This document shows, in pieces, positions 8,541 to 8,795 of a DNA stretch of 8,795 nucleotides (position 1 is its first letter; the number at the start of each line of letters is the position of its first letter). Both the position numbers and the translations under genes were made by a program. Location of the stretch: positions 1-8,795 of the forward strand of contig CALKKN010000155.1 in the NCBI GenBank assembly GCA_937995275.1, read 5' to 3'. The notes below the pieces were generated by a model. The model worked only from the letters and a program-made list of their open reading frames with translations. It made no database searches and was not told where the DNA came from. The DNA is from an uncultured Lysobacterales bacterium. Its GTDB lineage: Bacteria; Pseudomonadota; Gammaproteobacteria; Xanthomonadales; SZUA-36.

Positions 8541-8795
8541 TCAGTACGGCGCGGTTTCGGCAAACAGTTCGCGGCCGATCAGCATGCGCCGGATTTCCGA
8601 GGTGCCCGCGCCGATTTCGTAGAGCTTGGCGTCGCGCAGCAGGCGGCCGGCCGGATAGTCATTGATGTAGCCGTTGCCGCCCAGGCACTGGACTGCCTGC
8701 AGCGCCATTTGCGTGGCGCGCTCGGACGCGAAGAGGATCACCCCCGCCGCGTCTTTGCGGCTGTCGCGGCCCTGGTCGCAGGCGTCAGCGACGGC
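8541..8795 (-). CDS. liuA: Isovaleryl-CoA dehydrogenase, C-terminal part (5' end outside window)
   Basis: FAD enzyme that oxidises isovaleryl-CoA to 3-methylcrotonyl-CoA, the substrate of the carboxylase encoded downstream. Only the last 84 residues are visible; the reading frame is open to the right edge. [18 protein letters not shown] is followed by [35 protein letters not shown] and MLIGRELF, the standard C-terminus of this enzyme. In most acyl-CoA dehydrogenases the catalytic Glu falls in a YEGT-type motif. Here that position is Ala (GAGTSE), as known for isovaleryl-CoA dehydrogenase, whose base lies elsewhere in the chain. That makes a generic acyl-CoA dehydrogenase unlikely. Being upstream of liuB by 31 nt fits the usual liuA-liuB order. 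The operon promoter and any LiuR regulator would be beyond the right edge. Confidence 0.93.
   Translation of the reverse strand, partial: AVADACDQGRDSRKDAAGVILFASERATQMALQAVQCLGGNGYINDYPAGRLLRDAKLYEIGAGTSEIRRMLIGRELFAETAPY

Noticed and set aside
8510..8563. Upstream in-frame ATG at 8563 as liuB start
   Set aside because: It would overlap liuA, has unconserved sequence, and the ATG at 8509 has a well-spaced AGGGAG.

Overview
The window is GC-rich bacterial chromosome, densely coded, with strong G/C preference at third codon positions. It has no RNA genes, insertion sequences, CRISPR arrays or integrase-like genes that I can see. Gene content fits a proteobacterium, most likely a gammaproteobacterium: a STAS-MlaE permease followed by an MCE protein and a PqiC-type outer-membrane lipoprotein implies a two-membrane envelope, and the liu-type leucine degradation genes are common in that class. 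Genus or order cannot be assigned from this sequence alone.

Left part, + strand. Positions 2-550 are the 3' end of a deoxynucleoside kinase gene whose N-terminal P-loop lies outside the window. After a 127-bp gap with a possible extended -10 promoter and a small palindrome, a compact four-gene operon runs from 678 to 4163. It encodes a permease with an N-terminal STAS domain, an ABC ATPase, a membrane-anchored MCE (MlaD-like) protein with a long helical C-terminal region, and a PqiC/DUF330-family lipoprotein. The junctions are a 1-nt stop/start overlap, a 3-nt gap and a 1-nt gap. The set looks like a self-contained inner-to-outer-membrane lipid transporter. It resembles, from memory, Pseudomonas aeruginosa PA3211-PA3214 more than E. 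coli mlaFEDCB, because it has no MlaC-like shuttle and no separate MlaB.

Right part, - strand. Read from the right edge, the order is: 3' end of isovaleryl-CoA dehydrogenase (liuA/ivd), carboxyltransferase beta subunit of methylcrotonyl-CoA carboxylase (liuB), biotin carboxylase/biotin carrier alpha subunit (liuD), and a short-chain dehydrogenase of the C-factor/sniffer-like type. LiuA oxidises isovaleryl-CoA to 3-methylcrotonyl-CoA, and LiuB with LiuD carboxylate that to 3-methylglutaconyl-CoA. The hydratase (liuC) often found between liuB and liuD is absent, and the HMG-CoA lyase (liuE) is not in the window. The SDR occupies the downstream position.

The two blocks converge at about 4164-4173, where only 10 bp separate the stop codons. 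An imperfect 12-bp hairpin lies over the 3' end of the SDR gene.

Nothing here is a clearly undescribed system. The points most worth a second look are the self-contained MCE transporter with its atypical STAS motif and helical extension, and the reduced liu gene order.
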